Source: an uncultured Spirochaetales bacterium
GTDB taxonomy: Bacteria > Spirochaetota > Spirochaetia > Sphaerochaetales > Sphaerochaetaceae
Direction: 5' to 3'
NCBI GenBank assembly: GCA_934247875.1
Contig: CAKQJZ010000007.1
Coordinates: forward strand, 1-44,917
DNA length: 44,917 nt
In this document: positions 23,713 through 33,036 of the stretch, piece by piece
Layout: the number at the start of each line of letters is the position of its first letter
Position numbering within the stretch: the first letter of the stretch is position 1
Made by a program: the position numbers and the translations under genes
Notes under the pieces: model-generated
Database searches by the model: none
Told to the model about the DNA's origin: nothing
What the model saw: the letters and a program-made list of their open reading frames with translations, nothing else

Positions 23713-24021
23713 ATGGAGTTAGAAAAGTTAAGTGAAGAAGAGATTATAGATATCGCAGATTTTTTTAAAGTCTTTGCTGATGCAACAAGACTTAAGATAC
23801 TATATCTCTTAGATCAGAATGGTGAGTGCCAAGTCGGCTTTATCTCTGAAGCACTGGACATGAGCCAAAGTGCAATCTCTCAGCAGCTTAAAGTTCTGCG
23901 CTCTTCACGCTTGGTCCGTTTCAGAAAAGAGGGCAGAAGCATTTTCTATCGCTTATCTGATGAGCATATACGCATTATTCTCAATTTAGGCTTTGAGCAC
24001 TATGAAGAGCTGCTGAATTGA
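23713..24021 (+). CDS. ArsR/SmtB-family repressor with a complete alpha-5 zinc site
   Basis: This 102-residue winged-helix regulator is typical of metal-responsive repressors. The recognition segment is DMSQSAISQQLKVLRSSRLVRFRKEGRSIFYRL. The alpha-3 thiol motif of arsenic/cadmium sensors is absent (only one Cys, in GECQVG). The last helix carries D83, H85, H96 and E99 in the exact spacing of the alpha-5 zinc site of SmtB and CzrA (D-x-H, 10 residues, H-x-x-E). It therefore probably senses Zn2+ or Co2+. No metal transporter is adjacent, so the target is unknown; the divergent dehydrogenase gene is the nearest candidate. A GGAGG site precedes the ATG. Its 3' end overlaps maf tail to tail by 41 bases. 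Confidence 0.88.
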   Translation: MELEKLSEEEIIDIADFFKVFADATRLKILYLLDQNGECQVGFISEALDMSQSAISQQLKVLRSSRLVRFRKEGRSIFYRLSDEHIRIILNLGFEHYEELLN

Positions 24022-24622
24022 CGCGCTTTAGTATTTCCAAGAGTGGAAGTCCTACAACTGTAGTCCAATCTCCATCTATGTGCTCTACAAGCTTATAGCC
24101 TGTCTTCTGAAGCCTATATGCACCTGCAGCACCCATCCATTCATCTGTGCTTATATATGATGCTATCTCAGCGTCAGTAAGAGTCTTGAAGATTACATCT
24201 GCTCTATCAAGAAATACGCTCTTTCCGAGTCCTGGAATATATATGCCACACGCTGTGAGCACTTCATGCTTGTTGCCGCTCATCTCTTTCAGAAATTCAA
24301 AAGCTGCTGCTTCTGTTTTTAGTTTTCCAACTAGCTCACCTCTGAATAAGACAAGAGTATCTGCAGATAGCGCAACTTCATCACTATTGAATGCGTTGCT
24401 ATTTAGATATGCATCAAGCTTATGAGAGGCAATATTCAGTATCTGCTCTTCATGTGTTTTCCCGACTTTGCTCTCATCTATATCTGGAGTGAATACTCTG
24501 ACACTTACTTCAGCCTCTTCTAGCAATCTGCGTCTGTTAGGAGAAGAGGAAGCAAGAGTCAGATGTGTGATAGTTCTTCCGAATTCTCTTTGGAGACTAT
24601 CTGGTTCAATGATTTTATCCAT
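23981..24622 (-). CDS. maf: Maf-family nucleotide pyrophosphatase
   Basis: This 213-residue enzyme hydrolyses non-canonical or modified nucleoside triphosphates. Family motifs are LTLASSSPNRRRLLEEA, PDIDES, ALSADTLV, MSGNKHEVLTACGIYI and GAAGAYRLQKTGYKLVEHIDGDWTTVVGLPL. It has about 20 extra residues before the usual start, but the ATG at 24622 has GGAGG at the right distance and overlaps the end of the ABC-F gene, so the extension is probably real. The 3' end overlaps the arsR gene by 41 bases on the other strand. Confidence 0.88.
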   Translation of the reverse strand: MDKIIEPDSLQREFGRTITHLTLASSSPNRRRLLEEAEVSVRVFTPDIDESKVGKTHEEQILNIASHKLDAYLNSNAFNSDEVALSADTLVLFRGELVGKLKTEAAAFEFLKEMSGNKHEVLTACGIYIPGLGKSVFLDRADVIFKTLTDAEIASYISTDEWMGAAGAYRLQKTGYKLVEHIDGDWTTVVGLPLLEILKRVNSAALHSAQSLN

Positions 24623-26540
24623 TAAGTGCCTCCAGTTCCTCGCTTTTCATAAGCCACTCTGATTCAGTTTCTTCAAGCTGTTTTTCGATCTCTTCTTTCT
24701 CTTTTAGTGCTTTTCTGATTTTATTGCTATCTGAGTACACTTCAGGCTTGTTGATCTCATCGTTAATAGCTTTGAGTTTATCATTAAGCGCGTCTAGTTC
24801 TTTGTCGAGCCTTTCAACTTCGCGCTTTATGCTATTGAGCTTATTGCGCTTTGCTTTCATCTCTTCATAGCTATTTGTCTCTTTCTCAGCTTTCTGTTCT
24901 TTCTTCGCTTCAGCTTTCTTTATCTGGAAGCTCGATTCTTTCTCTTCAAGCTTGTACTCAAAGTATGAATAGTCACCATTGAAGAATTCTGGGCCATCTT
25001 CAGATACATATAGAATCCTGGTTGCCAGGTTCTTTATGAAGTGCTTGTCATGTGAGACGAATACTACAGTGCCTTCATATGATTTGATAGCTTCCAGGAG
25101 CATGTCTTTTGCGTTGATATCAAGATGGTTAGTAGGCTCATCGAGAAGCATCAAATTAGATGGATGAAGCAATATCTTCAAAAGCGCAAGTCTTGATTTC
25201 TCTCCACCTGAGAGGACACTGACTTTCTTGAATACGTCATCGTTCTGGAATAAGAATGAGCCAAGCATTGAGCGAAGATGAGGTATATCTTTTGTATCTG
25301 CTATGCTTTCAACTTCTTCAAGCACTGTATAGCTATCTGTAAGCGTATTTTCTGTATCTTGCGCAAAGTATCCTTTAGCGACTCCTGAGCCATCTTTGAC
25401 GCTTCCGCTGTAGTCTTTATCGATTCCTGCAAGGATTCTCAAAAGCGTGGATTTTCCAGCTCCGTTTCTGCCAGTTATAGCAATTCGCTCGCCTTTGTTG
25501 ATTATAAAGCTCAGGTCATTATATATGACATTCTCGCCATAGCACTTTCTAAGGTGCTCGATGACCATTACATCGTTACCAGAATGAGGGGAGGGCGGAA
25601 AAGAGAATGAGAGCTTCTTCAGGTGGTCAGGTATCTCAATCTCTTCGATCTTCTCAAGTGCTTTGACTCTTGACTGTACCTGCTTTGCTTTTGTTGCTTT
25701 GTATCTGAATCGCTCTATGAACTCTTCAGTTTTCCCTATCTCTTCCTGCTGTCTCTTATAAGCTTTCTCAAGTGCTTCGATTTCAGCTTTTCTCGTTTCA
25801 AGGTACTTAGTGTAGTTGCCGCTGTAACGAGTGAGCTTTCCTTTGAAGAGCTCATATACTTCACTTACTAGATCATCAAGGAATTCCTGGTCGTGTGATA
25901 CGACCATAAGGCCACCAGAGAATCCTTTTAAGTATGAAAGGAGCCATGTCAGTGCTTCGATATCGAGATAGTTGGTTGGTTCATCAAGAAATAGGAAATC
26001 TGGGTTTTCAAGGAGAATGCGTGCAAGCGCTATTCTCATCTGGTATCCACCAGAGAACTCGCGAGCAGGGCGTGAGAAGTCCTTAGCGTCAAATCCAAGG
26101 CCGCGGAGTATTGTCTCTATACGTGCTTTTCTATCAAAGAATCCTGCTTCTAGCAGCTCTTCATTCAAAGTCGCAATAGCTTCAGCTGCACTTAGCGCAT
26201 CCTCTCCGTTTTTCTCTATCTCTTCTTCTGCATCTTTAATGGCTTTCAGCGTTGCATCAAATCGCTTATAGCCTTCTTCTGCTGCTTCATATACAGATAA
26301 ATCAGGAAGAACTATATCTGACTGCGGAAGATAAGAGATCCTTGCTCCTTTGGTTGCTGAGATCTTCATAGACTCTGCTTCCAAAGCACTCGAAATGCAC
26401 TTCAGAAGAGTAGACTTTCCTGATCCATTAGCTCCAGCAAGCGCTGCTCGTGTATTGCTATCCATAGTAAATGATATATTCTTCAGAATCTCTCTTTCTC
26501 CAAATGAAAGCGAGATATCCTGTATCTGCATAGTATTCAT
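24615..26540 (-). CDS. ABC-F family ATPase
   Basis: This 641-residue soluble protein has two ABC ATPase domains: Walker A sites GANGSGKST (N-terminal) and GRNGAGKST (C-terminal), signatures EFSGGYQMR and VLSGGEKSR, Walker B DFLFLDEPTN and NLMLLDEPTN. A charged linker (about 240-315) and a coiled-coil C-terminal extension (about 540-640) follow, and no membrane segment is present. This layout fits ribosome-associated ABC-F factors (Uup/YdiF-like). Whether it confers antibiotic protection cannot be told. Start ATG at 26540 or 26531. The maf start lies inside its 3' end. Confidence 0.9.
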   Translation of the reverse strand: MNTMQIQDISLSFGEREILKNISFTMDSNTRAALAGANGSGKSTLLKCISSALEAESMKISATKGARISYLPQSDIVLPDLSVYEAAEEGYKRFDATLKAIKDAEEEIEKNGEDALSAAEAIATLNEELLEAGFFDRKARIETILRGLGFDAKDFSRPAREFSGGYQMRIALARILLENPDFLFLDEPTNYLDIEALTWLLSYLKGFSGGLMVVSHDQEFLDDLVSEVYELFKGKLTRYSGNYTKYLETRKAEIEALEKAYKRQQEEIGKTEEFIERFRYKATKAKQVQSRVKALEKIEEIEIPDHLKKLSFSFPPSPHSGNDVMVIEHLRKCYGENVIYNDLSFIINKGERIAITGRNGAGKSTLLRILAGIDKDYSGSVKDGSGVAKGYFAQDTENTLTDSYTVLEEVESIADTKDIPHLRSMLGSFLFQNDDVFKKVSVLSGGEKSRLALLKILLHPSNLMLLDEPTNHLDINAKDMLLEAIKSYEGTVVFVSHDKHFIKNLATRILYVSEDGPEFFNGDYSYFEYKLEEKESSFQIKKAEAKKEQKAEKETNSYEEMKAKRNKLNSIKREVERLDKELDALNDKLKAINDEINKPEVYSDSNKIRKALKEKEEIEKQLEETESEWLMKSEELEALNG

Positions 26541-26593
26541 AACTTGATAATCTTATGAAAATGAAAATGAATATTCAACATTGCATACTTCTA

Positions 26594-26622
26594 TTGTTTA
26601 ACTCCAATAATTAGATTAATAT
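26594..26622 (+). promoter_or_regulatory. sigma70-type promoter for aroDE
   Basis: TTGTTT (26594-26599), 17 bases, TAATAT (26617-26622). The leader of about 43 bases ends in a GGAG ribosome binding site 6 bases before the ATG at 26672. Confidence 0.55.
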
Positions 26623-26671
26623 TCAATAAGTTGTATTTTTATGCAATTTTATTTCAGCCTATGGAGTTTTT

Positions 26672-28120
26672 ATGATTTGTCTTACACTTTCAAGCCCAAC
26701 TCTAGATGCGTGCAGAGATGAGGTTATTGCTAATAGATCCAATATTGATTTATGCGAGCTAAGAGTAGATCTGCTGCAGCCTGCTGAGGCTGAAAGAGCT
26801 AAAGACTTTCCAAAAATGGTTGATCTTCCTGTTATCTTAACGCTTAGACGCAAAGTAGACGGTGGAAAGTGCGTTCTCAGTGAAAGGGCGCGACGCTCAT
26901 TGCTTTTGAAGGCGCTTGATGGTGGCTTTAAGTACATAGACCTTGAAGATGATATAAAGAAGAATGAAGTTGAAGCAAAAGCCAGATCTCTTGGAGTTAA
27001 GATCATAAGGTCATTCCATGATTTTAATGGCGTTCCAGAAGATATATATTCACGCATTTATCGCTTAAGCGAAAGAGGCGATATTGCTAAAGCAGCTGTT
27101 AAGCCTAATTCGATAAATGATGTAATAACTCTTTTCAAGATAAAGGATGAGCTTAAAGATATTCCAAAGATAATTATCGGAATGGGTGAATATGGAGTTG
27201 TTACACGAATTCTATATAAGAAGATGGGCTCTTATCTTACATTTGCATCAGCTGGCTCTGCAGTTGCGCCTGGACAGGTAACAGCCGCGGATCTGAAGAA
27301 TCTATATAGAGCTGATAAAGTCAATGATAACACAGCGCTATATGGAATAATCGGAAATCCTGTCATGCATACATCTTCTCCACGCATCCATAACCCAGGC
27401 TTTCAGAGAATAAACTACAACGCAGTATATGTGCCATTCCTTGTTGATAACATCAGGTCTTTCTTCTGCTTTGCTGAGATGCTTAAGCTCAGAGGTTTCT
27501 CTGTAACTATCCCTTTCAAAGTCGATGTGCTTTCATACCTTGGAAACATTACAAGAGAAGTGAAGCAGATAGGATCTTGCAATACAGTTGTAAGAGTTCC
27601 TGGAATGTGGAAGGGCATCAATACAGATTACTATGGCTTTTTGTCTCCAATACTCAAAGATATAGACAGCGGCAGAATAAAGACTGCTTTGGTCATTGGT
27701 GCTGGCGGGGCATCCCAGGCAATTGTCTGGGCACTTAAGAACAGGGATGTGAAAGTGATAATACTCAACAGAACTCTTCAGCATGCTGTTCACCTTGCGA
27801 AGCTCAATCTATGCCAATATGATACTCTCAAGAATGCGAAGCACTATGAAGGCCAGGTTGACCTGATTGTGCAGACGACAAGCGTTGGCTTATATCCAGA
27901 TTTTGATGCAAATCCTATTGAAGGCTTTGAGTTCACTGGCCGTGAGATCGTTTACGATATCATATATAAGCCTAAGATGACTAAGCTTTTGAAAGAGGCA
28001 GAGAAGAAGGGCTGCACTCTTCACTTTGGAGAAGAGATGCTCTTTGAACAAGGTAAACTTCAGTTCGAAGCATTCACTGGCTACCACTATCCACAGGATC
28101 TTCACCCAGAGCTTGCTTAA
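26672..28120 (+). CDS. aroDE: bifunctional 3-dehydroquinate dehydratase / shikimate dehydrogenase
   Basis: This 482-residue fusion catalyses two successive steps of the shikimate pathway. Residues 1 to about 210 are a type I dehydroquinate dehydratase: the catalytic His is in RSFHDFNG and the Schiff-base Lys in IAKAAVKPNS. Residues about 225-475 are shikimate dehydrogenase: IIGNPVMHTSSPRIHN (substrate serines), VTIPFK (catalytic Lys), GINTDYYGF (catalytic Asp) and the NADP site VIGAGGASQAI. The same order of domains is known in plants, chlamydiae and some other bacteria. aroK and aroC lie 4 kb away on the opposite strand. Confidence 0.94.
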   Translation: MICLTLSSPTLDACRDEVIANRSNIDLCELRVDLLQPAEAERAKDFPKMVDLPVILTLRRKVDGGKCVLSERARRSLLLKALDGGFKYIDLEDDIKKNEVEAKARSLGVKIIRSFHDFNGVPEDIYSRIYRLSERGDIAKAAVKPNSINDVITLFKIKDELKDIPKIIIGMGEYGVVTRILYKKMGSYLTFASAGSAVAPGQVTAADLKNLYRADKVNDNTALYGIIGNPVMHTSSPRIHNPGFQRINYNAVYVPFLVDNIRSFFCFAEMLKLRGFSVTIPFKVDVLSYLGNITREVKQIGSCNTVVRVPGMWKGINTDYYGFLSPILKDIDSGRIKTALVIGAGGASQAIVWALKNRDVKVIILNRTLQHAVHLAKLNLCQYDTLKNAKHYEGQVDLIVQTTSVGLYPDFDANPIEGFEFTGREIVYDIIYKPKMTKLLKEAEKKGCTLHFGEEMLFEQGKLQFEAFTGYHYPQDLHPELA

Positions 28121-29769
28121 GCATTTGCCTTTATAGCTCTATCAACAGCAGCTGTCTTATATAGAATTGAGAGCGGAATTCTGTTTCCAAGCTTTGTCTC
28201 TATGATAAGCTCATCTCCTTCTTTCTCTAAAGAGAGAGGAGTGAATATCAGCTCACGGTTATCAGCAAGCTCAGAGTATATGTTCAGTTTCTGTTTGATA
28301 GCTTCTGTTACTAAACCCAGTTTCTCCGGGTAATTGAAGCCAGAAATAAGGGCTGGCATATAGTGCATATCAGCTTTGAATCTGATTCCTCTTTCTGAGA
28401 GTGCTTTATCAAGAAGATTATAAGAACTCGCAATTACTTCATCATAAGCGCTCTGAGAGAAATCTATTTCTCGCCTTTCAGGAAGCAGTCTAGGCTCTTT
28501 TAAGTTTTCAAAAAGAGCTGTTTCTTTGACCTCGGTCTTTTTAGCTCCTTGTGTTTTCTGAAGCATCTCGAAGCCCGAAGCAATCAGCATATCACGCCAT
28601 CTATCTTCTTTCTCTTCATCCATGAAGAATAGAGTAGGTGAGCTCTTATAAAGCACGAACTCATTGAATTCCTTTAAGCTATCGAGAAGCTTTGCGCTCT
28701 TCTCATCTGTCTCAAGAACCAGTGCACGTCTTATCTTTATCTTGCTATAGCTATTCCACCAGCTCTCAATTCTCTGCTCTACCATCTTTGGCAGCTCTGC
28801 AAGGCTCTCAAGTGAAGCTAAGACTTCATTAAGTGAGAAGCCATAATCAAAGGCAGCTTTTATGCTTTCCTTTGTAATTCTCCAGAGTTTTACTTTGTCA
28901 TCTTTCTCTGCTTTCAGAAACAGAAAGAGCGGAAGAGATGAAAGAGATGTGTATGTAAGCGTGAAGTCTGATGAGATTATGCCACTCTGAGTTTTCTCTT
29001 CTTTTAAATCAGCTCCGCTTATGTATCCATCACTATTTCTGAGGATATCAAAATCAAAGAGGAATTCTTTATCAAGTGAGTAATCTGTGATTCTATGGAT
29101 TAAGCCTAAGTAGTAATCTAGTTTGTCTTCTTCGATATTCAGCTTGAATGCAAGCGTCAGGGCAAATAGTGCTTTGTCTCTATTTTCTTCAGAAGTAAGC
29201 ATATAGCTAAGACGATTGATCTCAGAAAGCGAGAAGAATGAGAGTGCGCTATCTTTTGAGAGAGTAAGCTCATCTTCAGTTTCATCTATTATATTGAGCT
29301 CTATGAAGCGCTCAAAGCATTTTATAAGCGCTCTTTTGACTCTCTCTTTATCGCGGCTTGGGAAAATGGATAAGTACTCATCTTTCTGTAGCGCACGCAT
29401 CCAAACTGAGCGCTTTGAAGAAAAGTGCTCTGTAGATACAAGCGAAAGCGCCATAGAGAAGAATTCGCTCTCATAAACTCTGCGTTTTTCACTATATGTG
29501 CCAAGAAGAGGGTAAAGCGCAGCAGCTTTCTCTCCAAGCTCTGTAAGTGAATATGCATCGCTTCCTAAATCTTTTATGAAGCCTCTGCGGCAATAAGAGG
29601 AAAGCAGAGAGTGAGTTAAGAAAGTCTCTTTTCCTGATAGACAGATAGCAGATAGAGAGGAGCTCTCTCTATCATTCAAAACAGAGAGTGCTTCTTCTGC
29701 ATTTTTCTCTACAAATGCTTTTACTTTATTTGGTGATACTCCATATAGTTCTGCTTCTGCTTCCATCAT
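28117..29769 (-). CDS. helicase-associated protein, probable XPB partner
   Basis: This 550-residue protein has no enzyme motif I can recognise. Its middle, from DFTLTYTSLSSLPLFLFLKAEKDDKVKLWRITKESIKAAFDYGFSLNEVLASLESLAELPKMVEQRIESWW, matches the helicase-associated 'XPB/Ssl2-like' domain found next to bacterial XPB helicases. The N-terminal half is helical and acidic, with LxELGEKAAALYPLL like winged-helix repeats. Its ATG overlaps the XPB stop (ATGA), so the two are made together. It probably plays the part that Bax1 plays for archaeal XPB, although it is not the same family. Its 3' end overlaps the aroDE stop by 4 bases. Confidence 0.7.
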   Translation of the reverse strand: MMEAEAELYGVSPNKVKAFVEKNAEEALSVLNDRESSSLSAICLSGKETFLTHSLLSSYCRRGFIKDLGSDAYSLTELGEKAAALYPLLGTYSEKRRVYESEFFSMALSLVSTEHFSSKRSVWMRALQKDEYLSIFPSRDKERVKRALIKCFERFIELNIIDETEDELTLSKDSALSFFSLSEINRLSYMLTSEENRDKALFALTLAFKLNIEEDKLDYYLGLIHRITDYSLDKEFLFDFDILRNSDGYISGADLKEEKTQSGIISSDFTLTYTSLSSLPLFLFLKAEKDDKVKLWRITKESIKAAFDYGFSLNEVLASLESLAELPKMVEQRIESWWNSYSKIKIRRALVLETDEKSAKLLDSLKEFNEFVLYKSSPTLFFMDEEKEDRWRDMLIASGFEMLQKTQGAKKTEVKETALFENLKEPRLLPERREIDFSQSAYDEVIASSYNLLDKALSERGIRFKADMHYMPALISGFNYPEKLGLVTEAIKQKLNIYSELADNRELIFTPLSLEKEGDELIIETKLGNRIPLSILYKTAAVDRAIKANA

Positions 29770-31406
29770 CTCTTCTCTATTGTATATTCATAGCCTTGCT
29801 CAGATAGAAACTTCTGTCTGTTCTCTGCAAAGTCCTCTTCTTCTGTGTACTCAGTAAGCACTGTATAGAAGTGGCTATCTCTATCTTTAGGCCTGAGTAT
29901 TCTGCCAAGCCTTTGGGCTTCTTCCTGCCTTGAGCCATATGTTCCAGAGATCTCTATAGCAACAGAGGCATCTGGAAGGTCAATTGCGAAGTTGGCAACT
30001 TTAGATACTATAAGAGCTTTGATTTCTCCTCGTCTGAATGCATCATAAATCTCATCACGCTTTTTATTGCTGGTAGAGCCTGTGATTATAGGAAGAGAAA
30101 AAGCATTCTTCAGAGTGTTAAGCTGATCAAGATATTGCCCGATAATCAGTATGGATTCTCCTTCATGTGCTTCTAAAAGCTCTTTCACGACTCTCAGTTT
30201 TTCTGGATTAGTCGACGCAATCTTATATTTATCGTGTCTTTTGGCAATAGCATATGGCACTTCCAGCTCTTCTGGAAGTGATACTCTGATTTCATGGCAA
30301 TACGCTTTCGCTATATAGCCACGCTTCTCAAGCTCTGTCCAAGGAGTGTCATAGCGCTTAGGTCCAACAAGTGAGAATACTTCATCTTCTCTTCCGTCTT
30401 CTCTTATAAGAGTTGCTGTGAGTCCGACTCTATAAAGTGCCTGGAGCTCTGCTGTTATTCTGAAGACTGGAGCTGGCAGCATATGAACCTCATCATAGAT
30501 AACAAGGCCCCAGTTGTTCTTTCTGAATATAGAGAAATGAGGATATTCATCGCTATCCTTATTCTCTCTCCAGGTAAGTATCTGATAAGTCGTGAGTGTT
30601 ATTGGCTTTATCTCTTTCTTCTCAGATGAATATTCGCCAATCATCTCTTCTTTGATATCTGTCTTATCCAAAAGCTCTCGTTTCCACTGATGGATAGCTG
30701 CAACATTTGGTGCCATTATGAGAGTTTTAGTCTTCAGTCTGATTATTATCTCGATTCCGACTACTGTCTTTCCAGATCCACAAGGAAGCACTATTGTGCC
30801 ATATCCTGCTTCGCTTCCGTCTTTTCCAAGAAGTGCAGATGCTGCTTCTCTTTGATAATCTCTGACTTTAGTTGTGCTCTTGAGTGAGATATCAAGTGGA
30901 TCTCCTTTTTTGAGAGGAATGAGATCCTGCACTGGAAAGCCAAGCTTGATCATAAGCACTTTGACTGTTCCTCTATGCATTCTATCTATCAGGAATGATT
31001 TATCATCATTTGGTATCAGATAATGAGCAAGACATCTCTCGCTTTTGAGCTGATAGAGAAATAGCTTGCGTCTTACAGTCAGAATCAAGTGCTTCTCATC
31101 ATATTCTTCAAGAGTGAAATCACCATAGCGCTCTGCATTGTCTTTGATGAAGAACAGCACTTTGCTATCTATCTCATATTTGCTCCAGCGCTCTAAGCGT
31201 GATGTTATTTCATCAACAGAGAGACCTGATGAGATTGCATTCCAAAGCGATAGGTTTGAGATAGAGTAGGTGTGTATATGCTCTGGGCTTTTGATTAAAT
31301 CAGCAAATGCTATTATGTCTTCCCTGCATTTTTCAAATGAAGGCGAGTGAACATCAAGCAGCATTGTTCTATCTGATTGTATTGTAAGTGGTCTATCTTC
31401 AGCCAT
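29766..31406 (-). CDS. XPB/Rad25-type DNA repair helicase
   Basis: This 546-residue superfamily 2 helicase is related to eukaryotic and archaeal XPB and known from spirochaetes. Walker A is LPCGSGKTVVG, motif II VIYDEVHMLPA (DEVH), motif III GLTATLIREDGRED (containing the Arg-Glu-Asp residues of the XPB RED motif), and motif VI RQEEAQRLGRILRPK. The N-terminal 150 residues contain the XPB damage-recognition-like domain. Full conservation of the ATPase motifs suggests an active enzyme. It sits in a run aroK, aroC, XPB, partner; its start lies inside the end of aroC. Confidence 0.9.
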   Translation of the reverse strand: MAEDRPLTIQSDRTMLLDVHSPSFEKCREDIIAFADLIKSPEHIHTYSISNLSLWNAISSGLSVDEITSRLERWSKYEIDSKVLFFIKDNAERYGDFTLEEYDEKHLILTVRRKLFLYQLKSERCLAHYLIPNDDKSFLIDRMHRGTVKVLMIKLGFPVQDLIPLKKGDPLDISLKSTTKVRDYQREAASALLGKDGSEAGYGTIVLPCGSGKTVVGIEIIIRLKTKTLIMAPNVAAIHQWKRELLDKTDIKEEMIGEYSSEKKEIKPITLTTYQILTWRENKDSDEYPHFSIFRKNNWGLVIYDEVHMLPAPVFRITAELQALYRVGLTATLIREDGREDEVFSLVGPKRYDTPWTELEKRGYIAKAYCHEIRVSLPEELEVPYAIAKRHDKYKIASTNPEKLRVVKELLEAHEGESILIIGQYLDQLNTLKNAFSLPIITGSTSNKKRDEIYDAFRRGEIKALIVSKVANFAIDLPDASVAIEISGTYGSRQEEAQRLGRILRPKDRDSHFYTVLTEYTEEEDFAENRQKFLSEQGYEYTIEKR

Positions 31407-32466
31407 TGTATGCCCTGCTTATCAGTATTTCATCGAGAATCACAGTCGCTGCCATTGCTTCAACGACAACTACAGCACGTGGCGCAATGCATGGATCATG
31501 TCTGCCTTTTATCTCTATCTCTGTATTCTCTAGCTCTTTTGTTATAGTCTTCTGCGCTAATGCAATAGAAGGAGTTGGCTTGAATGCTGCTCTGAAGACT
31601 ATATTCTCGCCGTTTGAAATACCTCCAAGTATTCCGCCAGCATTATTTGATAGAAATACTGCTTTGCCATTTTCAGATCTCATCTGATCATTGTTCTCAG
31701 ATCCTTTGAGTCTGGCACTTTCAAATCCTCGTCCAACTTCAAAGCCCTTTACAGCACCGAGAGAGAAGATAGCAGACGCAAGACGTGCATCGAGTTTATC
31801 GAATACTGGATTTCCAAGCCCTGCAGGAACGCCCTCTATATGGCACTCTATTACAGCGCCAACACTGTCTTTGCTCTCTCTTGCTTTTTCTATTTCATTG
31901 ATCATTGCATCTCTTTCTTTGCATGAAGGTGCAAATAGAGGTGCATCAAATGGTGGATTCCAGCTATAGCCTGTTGCTTTTATCGCACCAACTTCGACAA
32001 CAGCAGCATTGATCTTGATGCCAAGTGTTTTTAGATATAGCTTTGCAAACGCACCAGCTGCGACTCTTGCTGCAGTCTCTCTGCCACTTGATCTGCCGCC
32101 ACCTCTGTAGTCTCTGATTCCATACTTTTTATCAAATGTATAATCAGCGTGGCCTGGACGATATATAGAAGCAATATCACTATAGTCTTTGCTTTGCTGA
32201 TTCTCATTCTCGATTATCAGAGCAATAGGGGAGCCTGTGCTTCTTCCTTCAAAGATACCTGAAAGAATCTGTATCTTATCTCCTTCCATGCGCTGAGTGC
32301 CTAGCTTATTTCCGCCTGGCCTTCTTCTGTCCATCTCACTCTGGATAAAATCCAGATCTATCTCTACATTAGAAGGAAAGCCATCAATGACGCATCCAAG
32401 TGCTTTTCCATGTGATTCTCCGAATGTTGTGAATTGATAAAGAATACCTGCAGTATTAGCACCCAT
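31399..32466 (-). CDS. aroC: chorismate synthase
   Basis: This 355-residue enzyme forms chorismate using reduced FMN, the last common step of aromatic biosynthesis. Motifs include FGESHGKALGCVIDGFP, RRPGGNKLGTQRMEGDKIQILSG, GHADYTFDKKYGIRDYRGGGRSSGRETAARVAAGAFAK and the C-terminal GRHDPCIAPRAVVVVEAMAA. The length is normal. The gene follows aroK with an 11-base overlap and overlaps the XPB start by 8 bases. Confidence 0.95.
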   Translation of the reverse strand: MGANTAGILYQFTTFGESHGKALGCVIDGFPSNVEIDLDFIQSEMDRRRPGGNKLGTQRMEGDKIQILSGIFEGRSTGSPIALIIENENQQSKDYSDIASIYRPGHADYTFDKKYGIRDYRGGGRSSGRETAARVAAGAFAKLYLKTLGIKINAAVVEVGAIKATGYSWNPPFDAPLFAPSCKERDAMINEIEKARESKDSVGAVIECHIEGVPAGLGNPVFDKLDARLASAIFSLGAVKGFEVGRGFESARLKGSENNDQMRSENGKAVFLSNNAGGILGGISNGENIVFRAAFKPTPSIALAQKTITKELENTEIEIKGRHDPCIAPRAVVVVEAMAATVILDEILISRAYNG

Positions 32467-32986
32467 AGCCAGCCTCCTGGAGTTTTTGGATAATCATTGA
32501 GAGTGTTTCATCAATATCTCTATAAGGACCGAGATCAATAGTAAGATCTGCGTTTTCTCTATAGATCCTGTCTCGTCTTGCATATAGTTCATGGAAAGAT
32601 GATTTAACATCTGAGCCATCTAAAAAAGGAGGTATCCCATCTTTTAGAATCACAGGGAGCATATCTTCTTCATTACGCACTAAGTATATAAGCTTGCCTT
32701 TTTTCTTTACTAGCTCAAGGAGCTTCGCATTGTCAGATGCACCGCCGCCTAGTGCGACAATAGCGCTCACATTGGCACTTAAAAAATCATCAAGCGCTAA
32801 ATACTCTTCTTCCATAAAGCGCTCTTTGCCGAATTCTTTATAAAAGCTTCTTACAGAGTCAGTATGTATGCGCTCTAATACAAGGTCATCGCTATCTTTG
32901 AACTCTATATCAAAGCATTTAGCGATAAGGCTTGCAAATGTAGTCTTACCAGAGTGTTTTAAACCAGCAAAAAAGAGTCTTTCCAT
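32456..32986 (-). CDS. aroK: shikimate kinase
   Basis: This 176-residue kinase phosphorylates shikimate. The P-loop is GLKHSGKTTFA, followed by FKDSDDLV (magnesium and shikimate Asp), LALGGGASDN and a lid region with RRDRIYRENADLTID. An AAGGA site precedes the ATG. First gene of the aroK-aroC-XPB-partner run. Confidence 0.88.
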   Translation of the reverse strand: MERLFFAGLKHSGKTTFASLIAKCFDIEFKDSDDLVLERIHTDSVRSFYKEFGKERFMEEEYLALDDFLSANVSAIVALGGGASDNAKLLELVKKKGKLIYLVRNEEDMLPVILKDGIPPFLDGSDVKSSFHELYARRDRIYRENADLTIDLGPYRDIDETLSMIIQKLQEAGYGC

Positions 32987-33036
32987 AAATTTCCTTGAAG
33001 GAGAATTATATCAAAAAAATAGTAGTGGTTAAAGGC

